Positions 8,935 to 17,913 of a stretch of DNA of 64,000 nt are shown one piece after another. The position numbers and the translations under genes are program-made. How positions within the stretch are numbered: position 1 is the stretch's first letter; each line of letters opens with the position of its first letter. The stretch comes from Labrenzia sp. CE80 (GTDB lineage Bacteria > Pseudomonadota > Alphaproteobacteria > Rhizobiales > Stappiaceae): contig NZ_WAJT01000001.1 of NCBI RefSeq assembly GCF_009650605.1, positions 1,364,001 to 1,428,000 of the forward strand, in the 5' to 3' direction. A model generated the notes under the pieces. The model saw only the letters and a list, made by a program, of their open reading frames with translations. It had not been told where the DNA came from and ran no database searches.

Positions 8935-8978
8935 GTCTACAGGCGGCGCGATCCATCGCGTTGCCTGTAGACAGTTTT
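8935..8978 (+). terminator. Rho-independent terminator after ntrC
   Basis: A perfect 10-base-pair inverted repeat, GTCTACAGGC (8935-8944) and GCCTGTAGAC (8963-8972), encloses a second perfect 6-base-pair repeat, CGCGAT (8947-8952) and ATCGCG (8955-8960), and is followed by AGTTTTCC. It starts 26 bases after the ntrC stop. This would separate ntrBC from ntrYX, which then need their own promoter in 8979-9094. Confidence 0.8.
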
Positions 8979-9094
8979 CCGCATCCTTGTCATTGTCGCA
9001 ATTTCGCAACATTCTGTGGTAAGTGTGCCGCAGTTCTGAAATGGGGCATGCGTTTCTAGCATCTGGCCCTCATCGCGAAAGACGTCGAGGTGAC

Positions 9095-11344
9095 ATGATA
9101 CTGGGACTTGCTCAGGGCACTGCGGAGCCGCAGTCTTCCAAGAGAAAACTGGGCAGGCGCCTCGGTCTTGCGATCATGTTGGTCGCCCTGTTGTCCATCG
9201 CCGTCACCTTCGTGATTCTGACTGGGCTGACCTCAGTTGCCCCGACGCAACAGGTGGTCCTGATTGCGATGGCCGTCAACGGCGTCCTTGCCAGCTGTCT
9301 GATCGCGGCTATCCTTTGGGAAATCACCAAGCTCCTGCATGCGCGCCGTCGCGGGCGCGCAGCCGCAAGGCTGCATGTTCGGATCGTTACGCTGTTCAGC
9401 GTGGTTGCCGCGGTGCCGGCAATCTTGATGGCGATTCTGGCGACCTTCACGCTCGATCGCGGTCTGGACCGCTGGTTTGAGGACCGCACGCGCCAGATCA
9501 TCGACAACGCGTTGACCGTGGCTCAGGCTTATCTTCAGGAGCACGCGCGGGTGCTGCGTGGTGACCTGATAGCAATGGCCAATGATGTCGACCGGGCCAA
9601 GGCGGTCTATGACTTTGAGCCAACCCGGTTTGATGGCTTCTTCAGCGCGCAGGCCTCCGTTCGAGGTCTGTTGGCAGCCTTTATCATGACGTCGGATGGA
9701 ACAGTCGTAACCCGCATTGTCCTGGATCCGCGGGTAAATGTTCTGTTGCCGCCGGAGGACAGCTTTGCCAAAGCGCGGCAGGGAGAGCCGATTCTGATCG
9801 CTCCTGGAAAATCGAACCTTGTCGGCGGCGTCATGCGCCTGTCGGCTTATGACGACTTCTATCTCTATGCGATCAGGGCGATGGATCCACGGGTGGTCGA
9901 ATACCAGCGACTGGCGGAGGATGGGGCTCTTGAATACAGTGAGCTCGAAAAAAGTCGGTTCGGTGTTCAGGTTGCATTTGCGTTGGTTTACCTCGGCGTC
10001 GCACTCATCCTTTTACTGTCAGCCATCTGGATCGGGTTCGGATTTGCCAACAGGTTGGTTTCTCCCATCAGAACATTGATCTCTGCAGCGGACGAAGTCT
10101 CAAAGGGCAACCTTGCCGTTAAGGTAGAAACGTCCAAGTCTGAGGGCGATCTTGCGAATTTGGGATCCACCTTTAACAAAATGACGGGCCAGCTTCTTGG
10201 CCAGCGCGATGCCTTGCTTGCAGCCAATGAGCAGATCGATCGGCGCAGGCGCTTCAATGAGGCCGTACTATCTGGGGTTTCGACAGGCGTCCTCGGAATT
10301 GACGAGGACGGAGCCGTGATGCTCGTCAACATGTCAGCACAGGCGTTGCTTCAAGTTGATGAGGTCAATCTTCTCGGCAAACCGCTCCGCGAGATCATAC
10401 CGGAGTTGTCAGATTTCCTCTCGCAGGCCTTCGAAAAGGACAGCGAACGATTCCAGGAAACTCAGGTCGAGGTGGCTCTGGGAGGGCGTCAGAGGACCTT
10501 GAACGTACGTCTGACCAGCGAGCAATCCACGCGCCGCGAGCACGGCTATGTCGTAAGCATTGATGATATTACCGATCTGGTTTCCGCGCAGCGCAACTCC
10601 GCATGGGCCGACGTGGCACGGCGTATCGCTCACGAGATCAAGAACCCGCTCACACCAATTCAGCTTTCGGCGGAGCGCATACGGCGCAGGTATGGCAAAA
10701 AGATTGAGGACGATCGCACGGTCTTCGATCAGTGTATCGACACAATCATCCGCCAGGTGGGTGATATCGGGCAGATGGTCGACGAATTCTCCTCATTTGC
10801 CCGCATGCGCAAGCCGACCAAAAATGAAGCAGACATCCGCAACGTCGTTCGGGAAGCTGCATTCATGCAAACGGTTGGCAACCCTGATATCGAGATCAGT
10901 ACCAACTTGCCGGAAACGCCTGTCGTTGCGACGTTCGACGCAAGGCTCATTGGTCAGGCCTTGACCAATGTGATCAAGAATGCAGCCGAGGCCATTGAAG
11001 GACGTGAGGGTGACGACCTTGCCGCGGGCCGTATCAATGTCTCGCTGTCGGAAGTTTCCGACCGGGTCGTGATCGACGTAGCAGACAATGGCGTCGGGTT
11101 GCCCGAGGAAAACCGGCAGAGACTGCTGGAGCCTTATATGACGACGCGCGAAAAGGGGACCGGTCTTGGTCTTGCCATCGTGCGAAAGATACTTGAAGAC
11201 CACGGCGGGAGCATCGAATTGCTTGATGCGCCGGATGCAGGTCTGGGAGAGAGCGGCACGCTTGTTCGTCTGACCTTGGCGGTCAGTTCGACGGATGCCG
11301 AAGACGACAAGAACGAAAAGACAGTGACCGAAAATGGCGTATGA
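9095..11344 (+). CDS. ntrY: Membrane nitrogen sensor kinase NtrY
   Basis: Transmembrane histidine kinase partner of NtrX. From the ATG at 9095, which has GAGG six bases upstream, it has 749 residues. There are membrane segments near residues 25-45, 55-75 and 95-120, a periplasmic/sensor stretch, another membrane segment near 295-320 (LVYLGVALILLLSAIWIGFG), then HAMP (NRLVSPIRTLISAADEVSKG), a PAS domain, HisKA with ARRIAHEIKNPLTPIQLSAE and a catalytic ATPase domain ending EKGTGLGLAIVRKI. A start 24 codons upstream is possible but lacks a comparable ribosome site. It overlaps ntrX by 11 bases. Confidence 0.95.
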   Translation: MILGLAQGTAEPQSSKRKLGRRLGLAIMLVALLSIAVTFVILTGLTSVAPTQQVVLIAMAVNGVLASCLIAAILWEITKLLHARRRGRAAARLHVRIVTLFSVVAAVPAILMAILATFTLDRGLDRWFEDRTRQIIDNALTVAQAYLQEHARVLRGDLIAMANDVDRAKAVYDFEPTRFDGFFSAQASVRGLLAAFIMTSDGTVVTRIVLDPRVNVLLPPEDSFAKARQGEPILIAPGKSNLVGGVMRLSAYDDFYLYAIRAMDPRVVEYQRLAEDGALEYSELEKSRFGVQVAFALVYLGVALILLLSAIWIGFGFANRLVSPIRTLISAADEVSKGNLAVKVETSKSEGDLANLGSTFNKMTGQLLGQRDALLAANEQIDRRRRFNEAVLSGVSTGVLGIDEDGAVMLVNMSAQALLQVDEVNLLGKPLREIIPELSDFLSQAFEKDSERFQETQVEVALGGRQRTLNVRLTSEQSTRREHGYVVSIDDITDLVSAQRNSAWADVARRIAHEIKNPLTPIQLSAERIRRRYGKKIEDDRTVFDQCIDTIIRQVGDIGQMVDEFSSFARMRKPTKNEADIRNVVREAAFMQTVGNPDIEISTNLPETPVVATFDARLIGQALTNVIKNAAEAIEGREGDDLAAGRINVSLSEVSDRVVIDVADNGVGLPEENRQRLLEPYMTTREKGTGLGLAIVRKILEDHGGSIELLDAPDAGLGESGTLVRLTLAVSSTDAEDDKNEKTVTENGV

Positions 11345-12701
11345 CATTCTTGTAGTTGATGACGAAACTGATATTCGCGAGTTGATTGCCGGTATTCTCG
11401 ATGACGAGGGTTATGGCACCCGAACGGCGCGCGACAGCGATAGTGCGATCGCGGCGATCAAGGATCGACGTCCTTCGCTCGTGGTGCTGGACATTTGGCT
11501 GCAGGGAAGCCGCCTTGACGGATTGGGCGTGCTGGACGTGATCAAGCAGACAGACCCGGACTTGCCCGTCGTCATCATTTCTGGTCATGGCAACATCGAG
11601 ACGGCGGTCTCGGCGATCAAGCGCGGCGCGTATGACTATATTGAAAAGCCCTTCAAGACCGATCGGCTGATTCATATCGTTGATCGTGCCCTTGAGGCCT
11701 CAAGTCTGAAGCGTGAGGTCAGGGAACTTCGCCAACGCAGCGGTGAAGCGACCGGAATCATTGGCGATTCAAGTGCAGCAAACCAGTTGCGTCAGACGAT
11801 CCAGAAAGTTGCTGGAACCAACAGCCGCATCATGATCACTGGGCCGTCCGGATCAGGCAAAGAGCTGACCGCCCGGATGATCCATGATCTTTCACCACGC
11901 GCAAAGAGCCCGTTTGTCGTCTTGAACGCGGCAACGATCACTCCCGAGCGCATGGAAGAAGAGCTTTTCGGCGTTGAGGACGGAAGCGGCAGCCTTCGCA
12001 AGGTCGGCGCCATGGAAGAGGCGCACGGCGGTACGCTTTACCTCGATGAGGTTGGCGACATGCCGGCCGAGACCCAGAGCAAAATTTTAAGGGTGCTGGT
12101 CGATCAGAGTTTCACACGGGTCGGCGGGGCTACCAAGGTTCAGGTTGATATCCGGATCCTGTCCTCGACGGCCAAGAACCTTGAGGAACATATTTCTGCA
12201 GGTCTCTTCCGTCAGGATCTTTATCACAGGCTCGGCGTGGTGCCCCTGCGCGTGCCGGGACTGGCTGAAAGGCGGGAAGATGTTCCAGTGCTCGTGGCTC
12301 ATTTCATGGAGCAGATCTCGACCGCGTCGGGCATTCCGCTGCGACCGATCGGCGATGACGCCATGGCGGTGCTACAGACGCACGACTGGCCGGGAAATGT
12401 GCGCCAGCTCAAGAACAACGTTGAGCGCCTGTTGATTCTCGCCAGGGGCGAGCCGGACAGTGTGATCACGGCAGATCTTCTGCCGGCAGAAGTCGGAGCA
12501 ACCCTGCCAAACCTGCCGACCACAGGCGGGGGAGAACACCTTATGTCGGTTCCGCTTCGTGAAGCACGCGAGATTTTCGAACGCGACTATTTGCAGGCGC
12601 AGATCAAGCGGTTTGACGGCAATATCTCGCGAACGGCAGAGTTTGTTGGCATGGAGCGGTCTGCACTGCACCGAAAACTGAAGACCCTGGGGCTGTCCTA
12701 A
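11334..12701 (+). CDS. ntrX: Response regulator NtrX
   Basis: A 455-residue receiver-AAA+-Fis regulator. The phosphoacceptor is Asp53 (LVVLDIWLQG); Walker A is GPSGSGKELTAR and Walker B GTLYLDEVGDMP; the C-terminal HTH is GNISRTAEFVGMERSALHRKL. Where NtrC has GAFTGA, this protein reads DGSGSLRKVG, so the sigma54-contact loop is missing; this is known of alphaproteobacterial NtrX and means it probably does not activate sigma54 polymerase in the classic way. Its start lies inside the end of ntrY, so the two are translationally linked. Confidence 0.94.
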   Translation: MAYDILVVDDETDIRELIAGILDDEGYGTRTARDSDSAIAAIKDRRPSLVVLDIWLQGSRLDGLGVLDVIKQTDPDLPVVIISGHGNIETAVSAIKRGAYDYIEKPFKTDRLIHIVDRALEASSLKREVRELRQRSGEATGIIGDSSAANQLRQTIQKVAGTNSRIMITGPSGSGKELTARMIHDLSPRAKSPFVVLNAATITPERMEEELFGVEDGSGSLRKVGAMEEAHGGTLYLDEVGDMPAETQSKILRVLVDQSFTRVGGATKVQVDIRILSSTAKNLEEHISAGLFRQDLYHRLGVVPLRVPGLAERREDVPVLVAHFMEQISTASGIPLRPIGDDAMAVLQTHDWPGNVRQLKNNVERLLILARGEPDSVITADLLPAEVGATLPNLPTTGGGEHLMSVPLREAREIFERDYLQAQIKRFDGNISRTAEFVGMERSALHRKLKTLGLS

Positions 12702-12754
12702 TCATCAGTCTCTGGTATTTGAGGCGTTGAACAAGCGGGTATGGGAAGACCAAC

Positions 12755-14131
12755 ATGAAAGTCGTCATTTGTGGAGCCGGCCAGGTCGGTTACGGCATTG
12801 CGGAGCGCCTCGCAGCCGAACAGAACGACGTCTCGGTCATCGACTCTTCTCCCAAGTTGATCAACGCGATAGGTGATCAGCTGGATGTCCGCGGGTTTGT
12901 GGGTCATGGCGCCCATCCCGATGTTCTGGCCCAGGCCGGCGCCGAAGAAGCCGACATGATCATAGCGGTGACCCTCTATGACGAAGTCAACATGGTCGCC
13001 TGCCAGGTCGCGCATTCCCTGTTCAATGTCCCGACCAAGGTTGCGCGTATCCGCGCGCAAAGCTACTTGCAGGGCCGCTGGCAAAACCTGTTTTCCCGCG
13101 AAAACATGCCAATCGACGTGATCATCTCACCTGAGATTGAAGTCGGTGAAATGGTTCTGCGTCGGCTTGCCTTGCCCGGTGCAGTGGAGACTGTACGTTT
13201 CGCGGATGATCAGATCGTAACGGTCGGGATCATGTGTGAAGAGGATTGCCCGGTTATCGATACACCGCTGCGGCAGCTGACCGAGCTCTTTCCGGACCTC
13301 GGCGCTGTTGTTGTTGGCGTTTATCGAAACAACAAGCTTTTCGTTCCCAAGAGTTCAGATTCCCTACTTGTCGGAGACCTTGCCTATGTGGTGGCGCGCA
13401 GGGACCAGGTTCGCAGAACTCTGGGCATTTTCGGACATGAAGAGCCAGAAGCCAGCCGCGTCGTCATCGCTGGTGGCGGCAACATTGGTCTCTACGTTGC
13501 CCGGGCGCTTGAAAAACGTCAGAGCAATACGCGGATCAAGCTAATCGAGGCGTCCCGGGAGCGGGCAGTGGGCATCGCCGATGAGCTGAAACGGTCGGTC
13601 ATCCTGCACGGAAGTGCGCTCGATCAGGGCATCCTTGATGAGGCAGATGTGGGTGCAGCCGATACGATGGTGGCGCTGACGAATGAGGATGAGGTCAACA
13701 TCCTATCGTCGGTTATGGCCAAAAAGCTGGGTTGTCGGCGGAATCTGTCGCTTCTGAACAATCCAAGCTATCCGGCCTTTGCTCAAGCTCTCGGAATTGA
13801 CGCCTTCATCAATCCACGTGCCGTGACGATTTCCAAGATCTTGCAACATGTACGCCGTGGCCGGATCAGGGGCGTTCATTCGCTTCAGAACGGTGCTGCT
13901 GAAGTGGTTGAAGCGGAAGCGCTGGACACATCGCCTTTGGTCGGCAGGCCTTTGCGGGAAATCGATCTGCCTTCCGGCATTCGGGTTGGCGCAGTCTTTC
14001 GTGATGGAAAGGTCCTGACCCCCAATGGTGACCTTCAGATCATTTCTCAGGACCGGATCGTGATCTTTGCGGTGGCCTCGAGGGTCCGCCAGGTCGAGCA
14101 GATGTTCCGGGTCAGCCTCGAATTCTTCTAA
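12755..14131 (+). CDS. trkA: Trk potassium uptake regulatory subunit TrkA
   Basis: Peripheral NAD-binding subunit that gates Trk/Ktr potassium channels. The 458-residue protein is a duplication of RCK_N plus RCK_C: Rossmann motifs VVICGAGQVGYGIAERL at the start and RVVIAGGGNIGLYVARAL near residue 233, and partner motifs ANEEDEVN-like TNEDEVNILSSVMAKKLG. No trkH/trkG membrane subunit is in the window, so its partner lies elsewhere. It follows ntrX by 53 bases with no terminator between and probably shares its transcript; a terminator hairpin follows at 14217. Confidence 0.95.
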   Translation: MKVVICGAGQVGYGIAERLAAEQNDVSVIDSSPKLINAIGDQLDVRGFVGHGAHPDVLAQAGAEEADMIIAVTLYDEVNMVACQVAHSLFNVPTKVARIRAQSYLQGRWQNLFSRENMPIDVIISPEIEVGEMVLRRLALPGAVETVRFADDQIVTVGIMCEEDCPVIDTPLRQLTELFPDLGAVVVGVYRNNKLFVPKSSDSLLVGDLAYVVARRDQVRRTLGIFGHEEPEASRVVIAGGGNIGLYVARALEKRQSNTRIKLIEASRERAVGIADELKRSVILHGSALDQGILDEADVGAADTMVALTNEDEVNILSSVMAKKLGCRRNLSLLNNPSYPAFAQALGIDAFINPRAVTISKILQHVRRGRIRGVHSLQNGAAEVVEAEALDTSPLVGRPLREIDLPSGIRVGAVFRDGKVLTPNGDLQIISQDRIVIFAVASRVRQVEQMFRVSLEFF

Positions 14132-14216
14132 GTGGGCAGATTTGCCCAGAACTTGGCCTTGCGTTGGCTCGCAAGACGGTTCATGCATTGGCTATCTTGT
14201 TGCTGTCATTCAGTTC

Positions 14217-14245
14217 CTCCCGTTCCGCATGCGACGGGAGTTTTT
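14217..14245 (+). terminator. Rho-independent terminator after trkA
   Basis: Perfect 7-base-pair stem CTCCCGT (14217-14223) with ACGGGAG (14234-14240), a loop that is itself partly palindromic (CCGCATGCG), then TTTTT at 14241-14245. It sits 85 bases after the trkA stop and just before the ribosome site of the next gene, so it also excludes the longer reading frame upstream of 14266. Confidence 0.85.
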
Positions 14246-14265
14246 CGCGTTCACAAGGAAGAGTC

Positions 14266-15129
14266 ATGAGCAGGATCGCATACGTTAACGGTCAGTACGT
14301 TCCCCATAAGGACGCAGCCGTCCATGTTGAGGATCGCGGCTATCAGTTTGCCGATGGCGTATACGAAGTCTGTGAAGTCTGGCGCAATACGATCGTGGAC
14401 ATGCCGCGGCATATCGATCGTCTTGATCGTTCCTTGAAAGAGCTCAGCATTGGCTGGCCGATGGCCCGATCAGCGCTGGAATTTGTGCTCCGCGAAGTCG
14501 TGCGTAGAAACCGTGTTCATGACGGCATTGTATACATTCAGGTGACCCGTGGTGTCTCCCGCCGCGATCATTTCTTCCCGGGCGAAGATGTTGTGCCGTC
14601 GGTCGTCGTGACCGCTCGTGCCACAAGTCCTCGGGCGGGCGACGCCGCTGCCGAAAAAGGCATTTCGGTCATTACGTACCCGGAAAATCGCTGGCCGCGG
14701 GTAGATATCAAGACAGTCGCACTGCTTCCGAACGTCCTGGCAAAACAGGCTGCGAAAGAACAGGGCAGCAAGGAAGCCTGGTATTTCGATTGCGAAAACA
14801 ACGTAACCGAAGGCGGCTCGACGAATGCATGGATCGTCACGAAGGATGGAACACTTGTAACGCGCCCTGCAGAAAGTGGTATTCTTCGAGGTATTACGCG
14901 TGCTGTTGTGCTTGAGCTTGTCGAGCGCGAGGGCATTTCCTTCGAGGAACGCCCGTTTTCTGTGGAAGAAGCCAAGGAAGCGCGTGAGGCTTTCGTGACT
15001 GCAGCGTCTACTCTTGTCATGCCGGTTGTAAAAATCGATGATACGATTTTGGGCAACGGGCATCCAGGTTCGGTTGCAACGCGATTGCGTGAACTGTTCC
15101 ATACTGCTACTGATTTTCTGGCAGTGTAA
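14266..15129 (+). CDS. dat: D-amino-acid transaminase (class IV, PLP)
   Basis: PLP enzyme exchanging amino groups between D-amino acids and 2-oxo acids, for example D-alanine plus 2-oxoglutarate to D-glutamate plus pyruvate. The 287-residue class IV protein begins RIAYVNGQYVPHKDAAVHVE, with the catalytic lysine in VDIKTVALLPNVLAKQ near residue 148 and the cofactor phosphate site NVTEGGSTNAWIV near 180. The ATG at 14266 has AGGAAG upstream and lies right after the trkA terminator. The gene position between trkA and hfq is common in related alphaproteobacteria. D-amino-acid versus branched-chain specificity is from overall similarity only. Confidence 0.88.
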   Translation: MSRIAYVNGQYVPHKDAAVHVEDRGYQFADGVYEVCEVWRNTIVDMPRHIDRLDRSLKELSIGWPMARSALEFVLREVVRRNRVHDGIVYIQVTRGVSRRDHFFPGEDVVPSVVVTARATSPRAGDAAAEKGISVITYPENRWPRVDIKTVALLPNVLAKQAAKEQGSKEAWYFDCENNVTEGGSTNAWIVTKDGTLVTRPAESGILRGITRAVVLELVEREGISFEERPFSVEEAKEAREAFVTAASTLVMPVVKIDDTILGNGHPGSVATRLRELFHTATDFLAV

Positions 15130-15288
15130 GAAACAGCTATGTTTAGCTGTGTGGAGTTTGGAAAATAGACGAGAGTCTGGTGCGGGCAGGGCTTCAATTG
15201 CACCGGTTGTCGTACAAGATAGACAGGCCGTTTCGGGGCGGCAGCGTTTGTGTTTAGGGCCCCACTCAACGGCAGCAATTGAAAAACA

Positions 15289-15310
15289 CCGGATGCCCGG
15301 CCGCATCCGG
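15289..15310. promoter_or_regulatory. Hairpin in the hfq 5' leader
   Basis: CCGGATG (15289-15295) and CATCCGG (15304-15310) form a perfect 7-base-pair stem with an 8-base GC-rich loop, 22 bases before the hfq ATG. No T tract follows on the plus strand, so it is not a standard terminator for the upstream gene. It could be a leader structure of hfq, which is autoregulated in several bacteria (known), or a terminator of weak type. Confidence 0.4.
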
Positions 15311-15332
15311 CGGAAACAGGATAAAAAAACTG

Positions 15333-15590
15333 ATGGCTGATCGCGCACAGAACCTTCAAGACACTTTCCTGAACCATGTCCGGAAACAAAAGACGCCTCT
15401 GACAATCTTCCTCATCAATGGGGTCAAGCTTCAGGGCGTTGTGACCTGGTTTGACAATTTCTGCGTTCTTTTGCGCCGTGATGGGCATTCCCAGCTTGTC
15501 TACAAACATGCCATCTCGACGATCATGCCCAACGGACCTGTTCAATTGTTTGAACCAGGCGAAGAGACGGGCGAAAAGGCAGGCAGCTGA
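15333..15590 (+). CDS. hfq: RNA chaperone Hfq
   Basis: Hexameric Sm-like RNA chaperone for small-RNA regulation. The 85-residue protein from the ATG at 15333 (MADRAQNLQDTFLNHVRKQK) has the Sm1 motif FLINGVKLQGVVTWFDNF and the Sm2 motif YKHAISTI. The C-terminal tail is short and acidic, as in other alphaproteobacteria. An in-frame start 18 codons upstream is rejected because the sequence there is not family-like and contains the leader hairpin. hflX begins at the next base after the stop. Confidence 0.97.
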   Translation: MADRAQNLQDTFLNHVRKQKTPLTIFLINGVKLQGVVTWFDNFCVLLRRDGHSQLVYKHAISTIMPNGPVQLFEPGEETGEKAGS

Positions 15591-16970
15591 TTGGAACGCA
15601 AGTCTCGCGAGGACGGCAGTACTCCATCCAAGAGCGGCGACGATCACGGTGTTGACCGGCGCCCCCAGCCCTTCCGGGCGATGATCCTTGAACCTGTTTT
15701 GCAGCACCGCAGAGATGCTGGCGATGGCGACCTTCGATCCAATCGAAGCCCGGAAGCACGTCTTGAGGAAGCCGTTGGCCTAAGCGCCGCCATCAATCTC
15801 AATATCGTTTCCGCCAATGTCGTGAAGATCAACGCTCCCAAGCCTGCAACTCTGTTTGGTGAAGGCAAGGTTGACGAGCTTTCTGGCGCGGTTGCAGCGG
15901 AAGAGCTCGATCTTGTGGTCGTTGACCATCCGCTGACGCCTGTTCAGCAGCGCAATCTGGAGCGCCGGCTCGGAACAAAGGTGATCGACCGGACTGGCCT
16001 GATCCTTGAAATCTTTGGTGACCGCGCGCGAACCAAAGAAGGCAAGCTGCAGGTCGACCTGGCGCATTTGACCTGGCAGAAGAGCCGGCTCGTTCGGTCC
16101 TGGACGCACCTTGAGCGTCAGCGCGGTGGCGCCGGGTTCATGGGTGGCCCAGGTGAAACCCAGATCGAGGCGGACAGACGTCAGATTCAGGATCGCATTC
16201 TTGCTCTGCAAAAGCAGCTTGAGGGCGTGCGGCGGACGCGCGACTTGCATCGCAAAAAGCGCAAAAAGATCCCTCAGCCAGTTGTTGCTCTCGTCGGGTA
16301 TACAAATGCGGGAAAGTCGACCCTTTTCAATCGGATGACGGAATCTGACGTGTTTGCGAAGGACCTTTTGTTCGCAACACTCGATCCGACACTGCGGAAG
16401 ATCAAGCTGCCGCATGGGCGAGAGGTTATTCTGTCTGACACCGTGGGCTTTATCTCGGATCTACCGACACACCTGGTCGCAGCCTTCCGGGCGACACTGG
16501 AGGAGGTGCTTGAAGCAGATCTGATTCTGCACGTGCGGGATATTTCCCACACGGACACCGATGCGCAAGCTGAAGATGTGAAGAAAACCCTGGATGATCT
16601 GGGTGTCAGCCAGCAAACCGGCGCCCCGATCGTAGACGTGTGGAACAAGATCGATTGTCTTGATCCATTGTACCGGGAAAAGCTTCTGGATGATCAAGGC
16701 GCCGAAGGCCCCATAGCCCTGTCAGCCCTTACAGGCGAGGGTCTCGATCAACTCTATGCGCGCATTGATGCCTTCATCGCCCAGCATGATGACATCTTCA
16801 CTGTACGTTTGCCGGTCACCGACGGCGCTTTGACCGCCCAGCTTTATCAGGTTGCCGAGGTTCTAGAGCGACAGGATGGAGAGGAATACATCGAAGCCGA
16901 TGTACGGGTTTCTGACAAGCAGCGCGGCCCCTTCCGGAGTCTCTTTGCAAGCTATCTCGTCAGCGAGTAG
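15591..16970 (+). CDS. hflX: Ribosome-associated GTPase HflX
   Basis: GTPase that binds and splits stalled 70S ribosomes. The HflX N-terminal domain is followed by the linker GGPGETQIEADRR and the G domain with G1 GYTNAGKSTLFN, G3 DTVGFI and G4 NKID. The frame opens with TTG at 15591 immediately after the hfq stop, giving 459 residues; an ATG at 15681 (MILEPVLQHR) would remove 30 low-complexity charged residues and is a realistic alternative. The hfq-hflX pair is a widely conserved operon. It ends convergently with mazG, 19 bases apart. Confidence 0.95.
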   Translation: MERKSREDGSTPSKSGDDHGVDRRPQPFRAMILEPVLQHRRDAGDGDLRSNRSPEARLEEAVGLSAAINLNIVSANVVKINAPKPATLFGEGKVDELSGAVAAEELDLVVVDHPLTPVQQRNLERRLGTKVIDRTGLILEIFGDRARTKEGKLQVDLAHLTWQKSRLVRSWTHLERQRGGAGFMGGPGETQIEADRRQIQDRILALQKQLEGVRRTRDLHRKKRKKIPQPVVALVGYTNAGKSTLFNRMTESDVFAKDLLFATLDPTLRKIKLPHGREVILSDTVGFISDLPTHLVAAFRATLEEVLEADLILHVRDISHTDTDAQAEDVKKTLDDLGVSQQTGAPIVDVWNKIDCLDPLYREKLLDDQGAEGPIALSALTGEGLDQLYARIDAFIAQHDDIFTVRLPVTDGALTAQLYQVAEVLERQDGEEYIEADVRVSDKQRGPFRSLFASYLVSE

Positions 16971-16989
16971 TTCACGGCGGGTTGGCTGG

Positions 16990-17826
16990 TTAGGCTTCTG
17001 AAGAAGAGGGCCTTTTTGCGGCCTGCCAGGCGGCTTCCATCTCGTCGAGCGTCATGGCGTCGAGTGTTGTTCCCGTTTGATCGGCATGGGTCTCGATTGC
17101 CGCAAAACGCTTGCGAAACTTGTCGTTGGTGCGCTTGAGAGCGGACTCTGGGTCAATCTCGAGATGACGCGCCAGATTGGCGACCGCAAACAGCACGTCG
17201 CCCAACTCGCCCTCGATCTTCGACTTGTCGACATCACCGGCTGAAATCTCATCATCCAGTTCGCCGATCTCTTCCCTGATCTTGTCAAGCACGGGGCCGG
17301 CAGCGCCCCAGTCAAAACCAACCTTTGAGGCGCGCCGCTGCAGCTTGTCGGCTTCGACAAGTGCCGGAAATACGGCGGGCACGTCGTCCAGATAGGCTCT
17401 TTTCCGTTCCTCGATTCCAAGTGCCTCGCGTCGGACTTTGCGTTCGGCTTTCTCTTCAGCCTTGATCTTCTCCCACATGCCCTTCGCCATGCCGGCGGAC
17501 CGGGCTGCGTCGTCGCCAAAGACATGCGGGTGTCGGCGAATCATCTTTTTGGTGATGCCTTCCACAACGTCGGCGAAGTCGAACTGCTGATCCTCCTCGG
17601 CCATACGCGCGTGATAGACCACCTGAAGCAGCAGATCACCCAGCTCCTCGCGCAGGTTTTCCATGTCATTCAGACGAATGGCCTCGGCAACCTCATAAGC
17701 TTCTTCGAGCGTATAGGGCGCGATGGTGCTGAAATCCTGCTCCAGATCCCAGGGGCAGCCGGTAACCGGGGTGCGCAGTGCCGCCATGATTTCGATGAGA
17801 CGGCTTATTTCGCGGGAAGGGGTCAT
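16990..17826 (-). CDS. mazG: Nucleoside triphosphate pyrophosphohydrolase MazG
   Basis: House-cleaning enzyme hydrolysing (d)NTPs, including non-canonical ones, to monophosphates and pyrophosphate. The 278-residue protein has two MazG domains; the first contains CPWDLEQDFSTIAPYTLEEAYE and EELGDLLLQVVYHARMAEE, the second KIREEIGELDDEI and EGELGDVLFAVANLARHL, each with the EExxE and ExxD metal ligands. The start at 17826 (MTPSREISRL) is chosen because an upstream in-frame ATG at 17880 directly abuts the terminator of the preceding permease gene. Confidence 0.95.
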   Translation of the reverse strand: MTPSREISRLIEIMAALRTPVTGCPWDLEQDFSTIAPYTLEEAYEVAEAIRLNDMENLREELGDLLLQVVYHARMAEEDQQFDFADVVEGITKKMIRRHPHVFGDDAARSAGMAKGMWEKIKAEEKAERKVRREALGIEERKRAYLDDVPAVFPALVEADKLQRRASKVGFDWGAAGPVLDKIREEIGELDDEISAGDVDKSKIEGELGDVLFAVANLARHLEIDPESALKRTNDKFRKRFAAIETHADQTGTTLDAMTLDEMEAAWQAAKRPSSSEA

Positions 17827-17880
17827 CGGATCGTTCTGAACCTTTGTTGGCAGCGTGGACAAGTCTGGTACTTGAGGCAT

Positions 17881-17907
17881 AAAGACCGGCGCGTTTGCCC
17901 GGTCTTT
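17881..17907 (-). terminator. Terminator after the pyrimidine-cluster ABC permease
   Basis: A perfect 9-base-pair inverted repeat, AAAGACCGG (17881-17889) and CCGGTCTTT (17899-17907), with a 9-base loop. Read on the minus strand it ends in TTT seven bases after the permease stop. It marks the end of the long pyrimidine operon and isolates mazG. Confidence 0.65.
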
Positions 17908-17913
17908 CAGATC

